Positions 36,279-43,654 of a stretch of DNA of 64,000 bases are shown in pieces. Every line of letters begins with the position of its first letter. The first letter of the stretch is position 1. Source of the stretch: Bradyrhizobium macuxiense (GTDB taxonomy: Bacteria > Pseudomonadota > Alphaproteobacteria > Rhizobiales > Xanthobacteraceae). The translations under genes were made by a program, and so were the position numbers. A model generated the notes under the pieces. It was not told where the DNA came from, searched no databases, and saw nothing but the letters and a program-made list of their open reading frames with translations. The DNA is taken from the NCBI RefSeq assembly GCF_007993935.1, contig NZ_VITY01000015.1, positions 176,437 to 240,436 on the forward strand, in the 5' to 3' direction.

Positions 36279-37691
36279 ATGCTCCAACCCGTCCGTTTCG
36301 CTGCCATATCCGCTCTGTGCACCTTGGCTTTGATAGGGAATCTGTCCCCGGCCGCGGCCCAGGATCGTCGCGTGCCGTCGTCGCAGGCTGAGCTCCAGCT
36401 GTCCTATGCGCCGATCGTGCAGCGGGTGCAGCCGGCGGTGGTCAATGTCTATGCCGCCAAGACGGTGCAGAACCGCAATCCGTTCCTGGACGATCCGATC
36501 TTCCGCCGCTTCTTCGGCGTGCCGGGGCAGCAGCCGGAGCAGATGCAGCGCTCGCTCGGCTCCGGCGTAATGGTCGACGGCTCCGGCCTCGTGGTGACCA
36601 ACAATCACGTGATCGAGGGCGCCGACCAGGTGAAGGTCTCGCTCGCCGACAAGCGCGAATACGAGGCGGAGATCGTGCTGAAGGACAGCCGCACCGATCT
36701 TGCGGTGCTGCGGCTGAAGGGTACCAACAAGGAGAAGTTCGCGACGCTCGACTTCGCCAACTCCGATCAGCTGCAAGTCGGCGACGTGGTGCTTGCGATC
36801 GGCAACCCGTTCGGCGTCGGCCAGACCGTGACGCATGGCATCATCTCGGCGCTGGCGCGTACTCAAGTCGGGATCACGGATTATCAATTCTTCATTCAGA
36901 CCGACGCCGCGATCAATCCCGGCAATTCGGGCGGCGCGTTGGTCGACATGACCGGACGGCTCGCCGGTATCAACACCGCGATCTTCTCGCGCTCCGGCGG
37001 CTCGCAGGGCATCGGCTTTGCGATCCCCGCCAACATGGTGCGGGTGGTGGTGGCCTCCGCCAAGAGCGGCGGCAAGGCCGTGAAGCGGCCATGGCTCGGC
37101 GCGCGGCTGCAGGCCGTGACGCCCGAGATCGCGGAGACGCTGGGACTGAAGCTGCCGACCGGCGCGCTGGTCGCCAACGTCGCGCCGAACAGCCCCGCGG
37201 CGAAGGCCGGGCTGAAGCTGTCCGATCTGATCGTCGGCATCGACGGCACGCCGATCGACGATCCCAACGCGTTCGACTACCGCTTCGCGACCCGTCCGCT
37301 CGGCGGCAACGCCGAGATCGAGGTGCAGCGCGCCGGCAAGCCGGTGAAGCTGACCGTGCCGCTGGAGACCGCACCGGACACTAACCGCGACGAGATCGTG
37401 CTGACCGCGCGCTCGCCGTTCCAGGGCGCGCGGGTCGCCAACATCTCGCCGGCGCTGGCCGATGAGCTGCATCTCGACGCCGGCGCCGAGGGCGTGGTGG
37501 TGACCGAGCTCGCCGATGACGGCACCGCCGCCAATGTCGGCTTCCAGAAGGGCGACATCATCCTGGCGGTCAACAACGAGAAGATCGTGCGAACCAGTGA
37601 CCTCGACAAGGTATCGAAGGCGGGCTCGCGGGTCTGGCGCATCACGCTGGTGCGCGGCGGCCAGCAGATCAACGTGACGCTCGGCGGATGA
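36279..37691 (+). CDS. Periplasmic serine protease of the Deg/HtrA family
   Basis: The protein has 470 residues from ATG 36279 (MLQPVRFAAISALC) with GAGAGGTGAG upstream; the frame runs back to 36129 without a start site. A signal peptide ends near AAA-QDRRV. The trypsin-like domain has its triad in NNHVIEG (His), DSRTDLAVL (Asp) and NPGNSGGALVD (Ser). Two PDZ domains follow (around residues 280 and 385), so it is DegP/DegQ-like, not DegS-like. The enzyme degrades or holds misfolded envelope proteins. Its stop overlaps the rarA start by 4 nt (ATGA). Confidence 0.94.
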   Translation: MLQPVRFAAISALCTLALIGNLSPAAAQDRRVPSSQAELQLSYAPIVQRVQPAVVNVYAAKTVQNRNPFLDDPIFRRFFGVPGQQPEQMQRSLGSGVMVDGSGLVVTNNHVIEGADQVKVSLADKREYEAEIVLKDSRTDLAVLRLKGTNKEKFATLDFANSDQLQVGDVVLAIGNPFGVGQTVTHGIISALARTQVGITDYQFFIQTDAAINPGNSGGALVDMTGRLAGINTAIFSRSGGSQGIGFAIPANMVRVVVASAKSGGKAVKRPWLGARLQAVTPEIAETLGLKLPTGALVANVAPNSPAAKAGLKLSDLIVGIDGTPIDDPNAFDYRFATRPLGGNAEIEVQRAGKPVKLTVPLETAPDTNRDEIVLTARSPFQGARVANISPALADELHLDAGAEGVVVTELADDGTAANVGFQKGDIILAVNNEKIVRTSDLDKVSKAGSRVWRITLVRGGQQINVTLGG

Positions 37692-39022
37692 GCCCGAAAC
37701 AACCGCGCGAGGCCAGCAACCTGTTCGCCGCGGCGGGGATGGAGCAGGACGCGCCACACCCGCTGCCGGACCGGTTGCGCCCGCGCACGCTGGCCGACGT
37801 CGTCGGCCAGGATCACATCCTCGGCCCCGACGGCGCGCTGACCCGCATGCTGGAGACGCGCACTTTGGGCTCGCTGGTGTTCTGGGGCCCGCCCGGCACC
37901 GGCAAGACCACCGTCGCGCGGCTGCTGGCCGACGCCACCGAGCTGCATTTCGAGCAGATCTCCGCGGTGTTCTCCGGCGTCGCCGACCTGAAGAAGGCAT
38001 TCGATGCCGCGCGCGCCCGCCGCGAGACCGGCAAGGGCACGCTGCTGTTCGTCGACGAGGTGCACAGATTCAACCGCGCGCAGCAGGATTCCTTCCTGCC
38101 CGTGATGGAGGACGGCACGGTGGTGCTGGTCGGCGCCACCACCGAGAACCCGTCCTTCGAGCTCAACGCGGCGCTCCTGTCGCGCGCCCGCGTGCTGGTG
38201 TTTCACTCGCTCGATACGGCTGCGATCGAACGGCTGTTTGCCAATGCCGAGAAGATCGAGGGCAAGAGCCTGCCGCTCGACGCGGAAGCGCGCGCCGTGC
38301 TGGTGCGGATGGCCGACGGCGACGGCCGCGCCTCGCTGACATTGGCCGAAGAGGTCTGGCGCGCCGCGCGCAAGGGCGAGGTGTTCAACGCCGAGCAGTT
38401 GCAGGCCATCCTGCAGCGCCGTGCACCGATCTACGACAAGTCGGCCGACGGCCACTACAACCTGATCTCGGCGTTGCACAAGTCGGTGCGCGGCTCCGAT
38501 CCGGATGCGGCGCTGTATTACCTCGCACGGATGTTCGATGCCGGCGAGGATCCGCTGTTCCTGGCGCGGCGCGTGGTGCGGATGGCGGTCGAGGACATCG
38601 GCCTGGCCGATCCGCAGGCGCTGGCGGTCTGCAACGCCGCCAAGGATGCCTATGATTTCCTGGGCTCGCCGGAGGGTGAGCTCGCGATCGCGCAGGCCGT
38701 GGTCTATCTCGCCACCGCGCCGAAATCGAACGCGGTGTACACTGCGTTCGGCGCGGCGATGCAGACCGCAAAACAGGGCGGCTCGCTGCTGCCGCCGAAG
38801 CACATCCTGAATTCGCCGACCAAGCTGATGAAGTCGGAGGGCTATGGCTCCGGCTATCAGTACGATCACGATCAGCCCGACGCGTTCTCCGGCCAGGACT
38901 ATTTCCCGGAGGCGCTGGGCCGCCAGACCTTCTACGATCCACCCGACCGCGGCTTCGAGCGCGAGATCCGCAAGCGGCTGGATTACTGGGCGCGGCTGCG
39001 CAAGGAGCGGGGCAGGAGCTAA
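37688..39022 (+). CDS. rarA: Replication-associated recombination protein A (AAA+ ATPase)
   Basis: The protein has 444 residues. Walker A FWGPPGTGKTTVARLLA near residue 60, Walker B LLFVDEVHRFN near 120 and sensor/arginine-finger regions (GATTENPSFELNAALLSR) mark the RarA/MgsA/Mgs1 family, related to clamp loaders. It acts at stalled replication forks and with SSB. The C-terminal tetramerisation part includes DPDAALYYLARM and the SPEGELAIAQAVVYLA block. Start ATG overlaps the protease stop, implying co-translation, though the functions are unrelated. Confidence 0.95.
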   Translation: MSPKQPREASNLFAAAGMEQDAPHPLPDRLRPRTLADVVGQDHILGPDGALTRMLETRTLGSLVFWGPPGTGKTTVARLLADATELHFEQISAVFSGVADLKKAFDAARARRETGKGTLLFVDEVHRFNRAQQDSFLPVMEDGTVVLVGATTENPSFELNAALLSRARVLVFHSLDTAAIERLFANAEKIEGKSLPLDAEARAVLVRMADGDGRASLTLAEEVWRAARKGEVFNAEQLQAILQRRAPIYDKSADGHYNLISALHKSVRGSDPDAALYYLARMFDAGEDPLFLARRVVRMAVEDIGLADPQALAVCNAAKDAYDFLGSPEGELAIAQAVVYLATAPKSNAVYTAFGAAMQTAKQGGSLLPPKHILNSPTKLMKSEGYGSGYQYDHDQPDAFSGQDYFPEALGRQTFYDPPDRGFEREIRKRLDYWARLRKERGRS

Positions 39023-39364
39023 ACCAAGATGAGATGAGGCTGCGGCCGCGAACAACGCGCGGTCCGTTCCTGCCTGCGGCGTGAAGCTGCAGTTGCAGAC
39101 CCCCACAAATGCCGTACGCAACAGCCGTGCGTGGAGCATTTGCATGACTTCTGAATATTAGAAATGTACCCCTGAGTTGCCCGACGTGTCAAGGTGGTTG
39201 GTCGAACGCCGGCCGCCGGCTGCTTTGCATGGGGTTGTTTTCGATATTTTGCCAGCGCCCGCCGCGAACGTGGCCGATGTCGCGGCGGATTCACACCGAT
39301 TTCGCCGTGACGATTCGCGGCATTTGCGCTAGGCACAATGCAGGTCTGGAGCCGAAAAACCACC
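39023..39364. other. Intergenic region between rarA and the pseudouridine synthase gene
   Basis: About 340 bases without a convincing gene. A hairpin at 39106-39142 (arms CAAATGC and GCATTTG with an inner TACGCA/TGCGTG pair and loop ACAGCCG) is the main structure. I see no clear promoter, though one for the downstream gene is expected near 39230-39300. Confidence 0.5.
39106..39142. other. Two-part hairpin downstream of rarA
   Basis: CAAATGC at 39106-39112 pairs with GCATTTG at 39136-39142; after a 2-nt internal loop, TACGCA pairs with TGCGTG (one wobble). No T tract follows, so it may be a factor-dependent terminator region or an unrelated palindrome. Confidence 0.45.
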
Positions 39365-40645
39365 ATGAGCCGCCGTATCAAGAGAACCACATCGCCGGGC
39401 GACCGTGCCAAAGGGCGCGACAAGAGCCGTGACAGGGACCGCGCCGGCGATCGCGGCAAGGAACGTGGTACGAGCGGATCGGCGCAGCGCAGCCGCAAGC
39501 CTGACGATCGCAAGTCCGGTGAGCGCAAATCCGGTGATCGGCCGTTCGCGCACCGCACGCCCGGAAAGCCGCCGCGCTTTGCCGAGCCGCGCCGCGACCG
39601 CCAGGAGCGGATGGAGCCTGCCGCTGGGAAGCAGGCGGCCGAGCAGCCATTGCCGACCAAGGTGCAGACCGTCGTCGTCACGTCCGACGAGAACGGCATG
39701 CGTGTCGACCGCTTCCTCGAGGCGCGGTTTCCGGGCCTGTCGTTCTCCCATATCCAGCGCATCGTCCGGAAGGGCGAGCTCAGGGTCAACGGCAAGCGCG
39801 CCGATTCCAAGGACCGGCTGGAGGAGGGCCAGAGCGTGCGGATTCCGCCGCTGCGGCTCGACACGCCGAAGACGTCAGGCACGCTCTCGGAGGCCGAGGC
39901 GAAGACGCTGCAGGCGCTGAAGGACATGACGCTATACGAGGACGACGACGTGCTGGTGCTGAACAAGCCCGTCGGCCTCGCGGTGCAGGGTGGCTCCGGC
40001 ATGACGCGTCATGTCGACCAGATGCTGGAGGTGATGCGCGACGCCAAAGGGCAGAAGCCGCGCCTGGTGCATCGTATCGACCGCGAGACCTCCGGCTGCC
40101 TGCTGATCGCCAAGACGCGTTTCGCTGCATCGTTCCTCACCGGCGCGTTCCGCCATCGCTCTGCGCGCAAGATCTACTGGGCGCTGGTCGCCGGCGTGCC
40201 GAAGCCGAAGCAGGGCCGGATCTCGACCTACCTCGCCAAGGAGGAGAGCGAGGAGGACAGCATCATGCGGATCGCCGAGCATGGTGACGAGGGTGCAAGC
40301 CACGCGGTGACCTATTACGCCGTGGTCGAGGCCTCTGCGACCAAGCTCGCCTGGGTCTCGCTCAAGCCGGTGACCGGCCGTACCCATCAATTGCGCGCCC
40401 ACATGGCGCATATCGATCACGCCATCGTCGGCGATCCCAAATATTTCAACAAGGAGAACTGGCAGCTGCCGGGCGGCTTGCAGAACCGGCTGCATCTGCT
40501 GGCGCGCCGCATCGTGATTCCGCACCCGCGCGGCGGCGTGATCGATGTCAGCGCGCCGCTGCCGCCGCACATGCTGCAATCCTGGAATCTGCTCGGGCTC
40601 GAGGCCGACCGGTTCGACCCGATCGAGAACGCGCCCGAGGAGTGA
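39365..40645 (+). CDS. RluA family pseudouridine synthase (RluC-like)
   Basis: The protein has 426 residues from ATG 39365 (MSRRIKRTTSPGDRAKG); nine further residues are possible from 39338. The first 100 residues are a low-complexity Arg/Asp/Lys/Gly-rich tail. An S4 RNA-binding domain follows (GMRVDRFLEARFPGLSFSHI; about residues 118-175), then the catalytic domain with HRIDRETSG near residue 240, whose aspartate is the nucleophile. RTHQLRAHMAHIDHAIVGD is motif III. Family members convert 23S rRNA or tRNA uridines to pseudouridine; RluC modifies 955/2504/2580 in E. coli. The exact target here is not established. Confidence 0.92.
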   Translation: MSRRIKRTTSPGDRAKGRDKSRDRDRAGDRGKERGTSGSAQRSRKPDDRKSGERKSGDRPFAHRTPGKPPRFAEPRRDRQERMEPAAGKQAAEQPLPTKVQTVVVTSDENGMRVDRFLEARFPGLSFSHIQRIVRKGELRVNGKRADSKDRLEEGQSVRIPPLRLDTPKTSGTLSEAEAKTLQALKDMTLYEDDDVLVLNKPVGLAVQGGSGMTRHVDQMLEVMRDAKGQKPRLVHRIDRETSGCLLIAKTRFAASFLTGAFRHRSARKIYWALVAGVPKPKQGRISTYLAKEESEEDSIMRIAEHGDEGASHAVTYYAVVEASATKLAWVSLKPVTGRTHQLRAHMAHIDHAIVGDPKYFNKENWQLPGGLQNRLHLLARRIVIPHPRGGVIDVSAPLPPHMLQSWNLLGLEADRFDPIENAPEE

Positions 40646-40769
40646 CCGGCCGGGCGCCGCCCTGCAATATCCGTCGCGGACAGCAAGAACGATCAAACCG
40701 CGCCGCGCACAGCCTCTATGTTGCCGCGCGCCGGTGGTTGCCGGCATGCCATCATCAAAGAGGCTGTCC

Positions 40770-41984
40770 ATGACCGGGACCTGGCTACGCATCGCGCTCT
40801 TTCTCATCGGCTCAGCCGTCGCCTCGGTGGCGGCGCATGCCGAGACCATGGTGCTTCGCGGCGGCACGCTCTACGCATCGGCCGATGCGGCTGCGCTGCC
40901 GGATGCGGTGATCGTGATCTCGGACGGTGTCATCAGCGCGGTCGGCAAGTCCGGCGACGTCAAGGTGCCCGCGGACGCGCGCGTCATCGATTGCAGCGGC
41001 AAGACCGTGGTTGCCGGGTTCTGGAACAGCCATGTGCATTTCACCGAGCACGTCTGGCACAACGCCGGCGAGACGCCGGCCGCGCCGCTGACCCAGCATA
41101 TGCAGGAGATGCTGACGCGGTGGGGCTTCACGACGGTCTGGGACCTCGGCTCCGATCCGCGGAACATCCTGCCGCTGCGCAAGCGCATCGCCGCGGGCGA
41201 GGTCGCCGGCCCCAACATCTTCCTCGCCGGCAGCGTCTTCCCGAAGGACGGCCATCCGGCCTATCTGCCCGCCGACATGCAGCTGCCCGAGGCGTCCACG
41301 CCGGACGAGGCGACGCAACTGGCGCGCAGCTACATGGATCTCAACCTCGATGGCGTGAAGTTGTTCACCGGTGTCTACAAGGGAAACAAGCCGGTCGTGA
41401 ACATGGACCCGGCGATCGCTAGGGCCGCGGTCGACGTGGCGCATGCGCAGGGAAAGCCGGTGTTCGCCCATCCGCAGAACAAGACCGGCGTCGAAACGGT
41501 GATCACGGCCGGCGTCGATATCATGGCGCACACCGACCCGAGCGAGGGCGGCTATACGCCGGAGCAGCTGGCGCGGTTCAAGGCGCAGGGCATTGCACTG
41601 ATCCCGACGCTGTCGCTGTTCACGACCGTCGTTCTCGATCCCGCCGTGACAAACCGGCTGCTGGCCGCGACCGTCAACCAGCTCAAGCAGTTCTCGGAGA
41701 ATGGCGGGCCGGTGCTGTTCGGCACCGATGTCGGCTTCACCAAGCTGTACGACACCACGCAGGAGTATCAGCTGATGCACCGCGCATTGTCGGAGCGCCA
41801 GGTGCTGGCCTCGCTGACGACCAATCCGGCACGGTTCTTCAAGGCGGCAAAGAAAGGCAAGGTGGAGCAGGGCTTCGACGCCGATCTCGTGGTGCTCGAC
41901 GGCGATCCGCTCAGCGATGTCGCCAATCTCGCGAAAGTGAGCACCACCATCCGCGCAGGTCACGTGATCTATCAGAAGCCGTGA
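40770..41984 (+). CDS. Secreted amidohydrolase family protein
   Basis: The protein has 404 residues from ATG 40770 (MTGTWLRIALFLIGSAV) with AAAGAGG 8 nt upstream; ATG 40746 is an alternative. A signal peptide ends near AHA-ETMV. The amidohydrolase metal site is complete: NSHVHFTEH (two His), GVKLFTG (bridging Lys), FAHPQNK (His), IMAHTDPSE (His) and FGTDVGFT (Asp). The protein hydrolyses an amide, ester or cyclic bond in the periplasm; related secreted members are annotated as imidazolonepropionase-like or prolidase-like. It is followed by the small secreted protein gene 90 nt downstream. Confidence 0.9.
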   Translation: MTGTWLRIALFLIGSAVASVAAHAETMVLRGGTLYASADAAALPDAVIVISDGVISAVGKSGDVKVPADARVIDCSGKTVVAGFWNSHVHFTEHVWHNAGETPAAPLTQHMQEMLTRWGFTTVWDLGSDPRNILPLRKRIAAGEVAGPNIFLAGSVFPKDGHPAYLPADMQLPEASTPDEATQLARSYMDLNLDGVKLFTGVYKGNKPVVNMDPAIARAAVDVAHAQGKPVFAHPQNKTGVETVITAGVDIMAHTDPSEGGYTPEQLARFKAQGIALIPTLSLFTTVVLDPAVTNRLLAATVNQLKQFSENGGPVLFGTDVGFTKLYDTTQEYQLMHRALSERQVLASLTTNPARFFKAAKKGKVEQGFDADLVVLDGDPLSDVANLAKVSTTIRAGHVIYQKP

Positions 41985-42074
41985 AGGCCGGCCGGGGAAC
42001 TCGCATATCGAGGGCGGCGTTGACGCATCGGGCAATCACTTGAACCAGTGCCGCGCCGTCACGAGATATAGGCC

Positions 42075-42398
42075 ATGAAGCGATCCTTGATTGTTGCCTG
42101 CACTTTGCTCTGGGTCATCGGCGCGCCGAGCGCCTTTGCGCAAAGGCAAATCCTCGGGCCCGGCGGTTCGATCTACAATCCAACGCTGCCGCCGCCGCCA
42201 CCGCCACCTCCGCCACCCAAAATCGAGGTGCCGCCGGTCCCCAAGATGGACGCGGTCACGCAGCCGAACCTGCGTGCTCCCGCGCGCAGCTCGTTCGGCG
42301 ACCGTGTCAGCCGGTGTCTCGACGACGCCGCAGCCAGCGGCCTGAACCAGGGCGATCGCGCCGCCTATTCGCGATCCTGCGCCAACACGCGTGACTGA
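42075..42398 (+). CDS. Small secreted proline-rich protein, unknown function
   Basis: The protein has 107 residues. A signal peptide (MKRSLIVACTLLWVIGAPSA, cleavage near AFA-QRQ) is followed by a run of ten consecutive prolines near residues 39-48, a few more Pro/Val repeats, and a C-terminal domain with two cysteines (SRCLDDA and RSCANTRD) that could form a disulfide. I do not know a named family for it. The polyproline stretch probably spans a flexible periplasmic linker. The gene is convergent with the metallo-beta-lactamase-fold gene, 20 nt away. Confidence 0.75.
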   Translation: MKRSLIVACTLLWVIGAPSAFAQRQILGPGGSIYNPTLPPPPPPPPPPKIEVPPVPKMDAVTQPNLRAPARSSFGDRVSRCLDDAAASGLNQGDRAAYSRSCANTRD

Positions 42399-42418
42399 CA
42401 CGTCAAATCCCGACCGCG

Positions 42419-43471
42419 CTATTGGGCGGGAAGGCGCAACGTCGCGAGGTCGGAGCCGACGATCGTCGTGCCGGTGAAGCCGCCTGCCTCGGCGGCGGCG
42501 CGGTAGTCCGCTTCGGTCAGCGCACCACCAGGCACCTTGTAGGGTCCGTGATGCGTCGCCCGGACCTGCGGCGCCAGATGGGTCAGCATCAGGTATTTGG
42601 CGCCCGTGCGTTTCGCCATGGCGCCAAGGTCTGATGTCAGGCTCTGGCGATAGTAGACCGGAGGCGGCATGCCGCTGTCGTGCTCCGGACCCATGACCGG
42701 ATGCATGGTCGAGTGCACGATCACCTCGGCGCCCTGCGCCAGCCTTTCGACTTGCGCCGATGTCGAGGTCGGGCGGGGTGGCGCGGGGCTGTCGTTGCTG
42801 GCGTCGCCGCCGATCACGACGCTGCCGGCCGGCGTGTCGACGCGAAACGAGGCGTGACCGGCGACGTGGGTGGAGCGGATCGCGCTCACCTTGACGTCGC
42901 CCTTCGTCCAAACCACCTGCGGCTCGTCGCGCGGCTCGAACGTGATGAGGTGCGCGAGCTCGGCAGGTCCGCCCGCCAATCGTCGCTTGTCCTCCGAGAC
43001 GCGTTGCGCGATCTCGCCGGACTGAACGAAGGCGTCACCGATATGCGTCACGAACTTACCGCAGCTCATGGTGAAGCCGAGCGGTGAAGACACATCGCTG
43101 CTGCAGACGACATCGACCTTGGCTCCGCTGGAACTCCAGTTCCAGCGCGCGAGCAGGAGGTCAACGAAGCCCTCGGTGTGGTCCGAATGCATATGGGTGA
43201 AGAACACGGCATCGAGCCGGCCGGGATCGATGTTCAGTTGCGACAGCCGCAAGACCGTGCCGCGGCCGGCGTCGAACTGCAGCTTCGTCGTGCCGCAGCC
43301 GGCGCTGTCGTCGCCGTAGCGCACGAGGGTGCCGGCGCCGGCGACGCCGTTGATGAGGGCCGGCCCGCTCATCGTGCCGGTCAAGGTAACGAGCATGCAA
43401 GGCGCGGCTAGGACGGGAAGCGGAAGCCAGATCGCGATCAGCAAGGCCGTCGGAAGCAAGAAGCGCCGCAT
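42419..43471 (-). CDS. Secreted MBL-fold metallo-hydrolase
   Basis: The protein has 350 residues with a signal peptide (MRRFLLPTALLIAIWLPLPV, cleavage near LAA-PCM). The metal site is recognisable: THMHSDHTEG near residue 92 (HxHxDH), a His in RSTHVAGHASF, GGDASND (bridging Asp) and LTHLAPQ (last His). The layout resembles RNase Z-like and arylsulfatase-like hydrolases more than true beta-lactamases. Several cysteines suggest disulfides in the periplasm. Substrate unknown. It is upstream, on the same strand, of nothing close: the phosphoesterase gene ends 183 nt away on the same strand. Confidence 0.88.
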   Translation of the reverse strand: MRRFLLPTALLIAIWLPLPVLAAPCMLVTLTGTMSGPALINGVAGAGTLVRYGDDSAGCGTTKLQFDAGRGTVLRLSQLNIDPGRLDAVFFTHMHSDHTEGFVDLLLARWNWSSSGAKVDVVCSSDVSSPLGFTMSCGKFVTHIGDAFVQSGEIAQRVSEDKRRLAGGPAELAHLITFEPRDEPQVVWTKGDVKVSAIRSTHVAGHASFRVDTPAGSVVIGGDASNDSPAPPRPTSTSAQVERLAQGAEVIVHSTMHPVMGPEHDSGMPPPVYYRQSLTSDLGAMAKRTGAKYLMLTHLAPQVRATHHGPYKVPGGALTEADYRAAAEAGGFTGTTIVGSDLATLRLPAQ

Positions 43472-43603
43472 GCTATCGGCTCCGGTGTCGTTCCGATGAT
43501 CGAAGAGACTGCCGAAGTTCGCGCCGTGTCACAAGCGCTCGGCCGCACCGCATCGAGACCTTGTGATCATGCGGTCCGCGCTGTTCTGACGCTCGCACAA
43601 ACG

Positions 43604-43631
43604 AAATCCGCCGGCCTTTCGGGCCGGCGGA
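43604..43631 (-). terminator. Terminator downstream of the oxidase-phosphoesterase unit (minus strand)
   Basis: TCCGCCGGCC (43607-43616) and GGCCGGCGGA (43622-43631) form a perfect 10-bp stem with a 5-nt loop. Read on the minus strand the stem is followed by a short T run. It lies 24 nt beyond the phosphoesterase stop codon. Confidence 0.75.
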
Positions 43632-43654
43632 CTGTGTGTCGTCAAAAGCAATCG

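Noticed and set aside
42186..42225. CCG/CCA/CCT repeats as a possible CRISPR or microsatellite
   Set aside because: They encode the polyproline run of a secreted protein. There are no spacers or regular repeat units.
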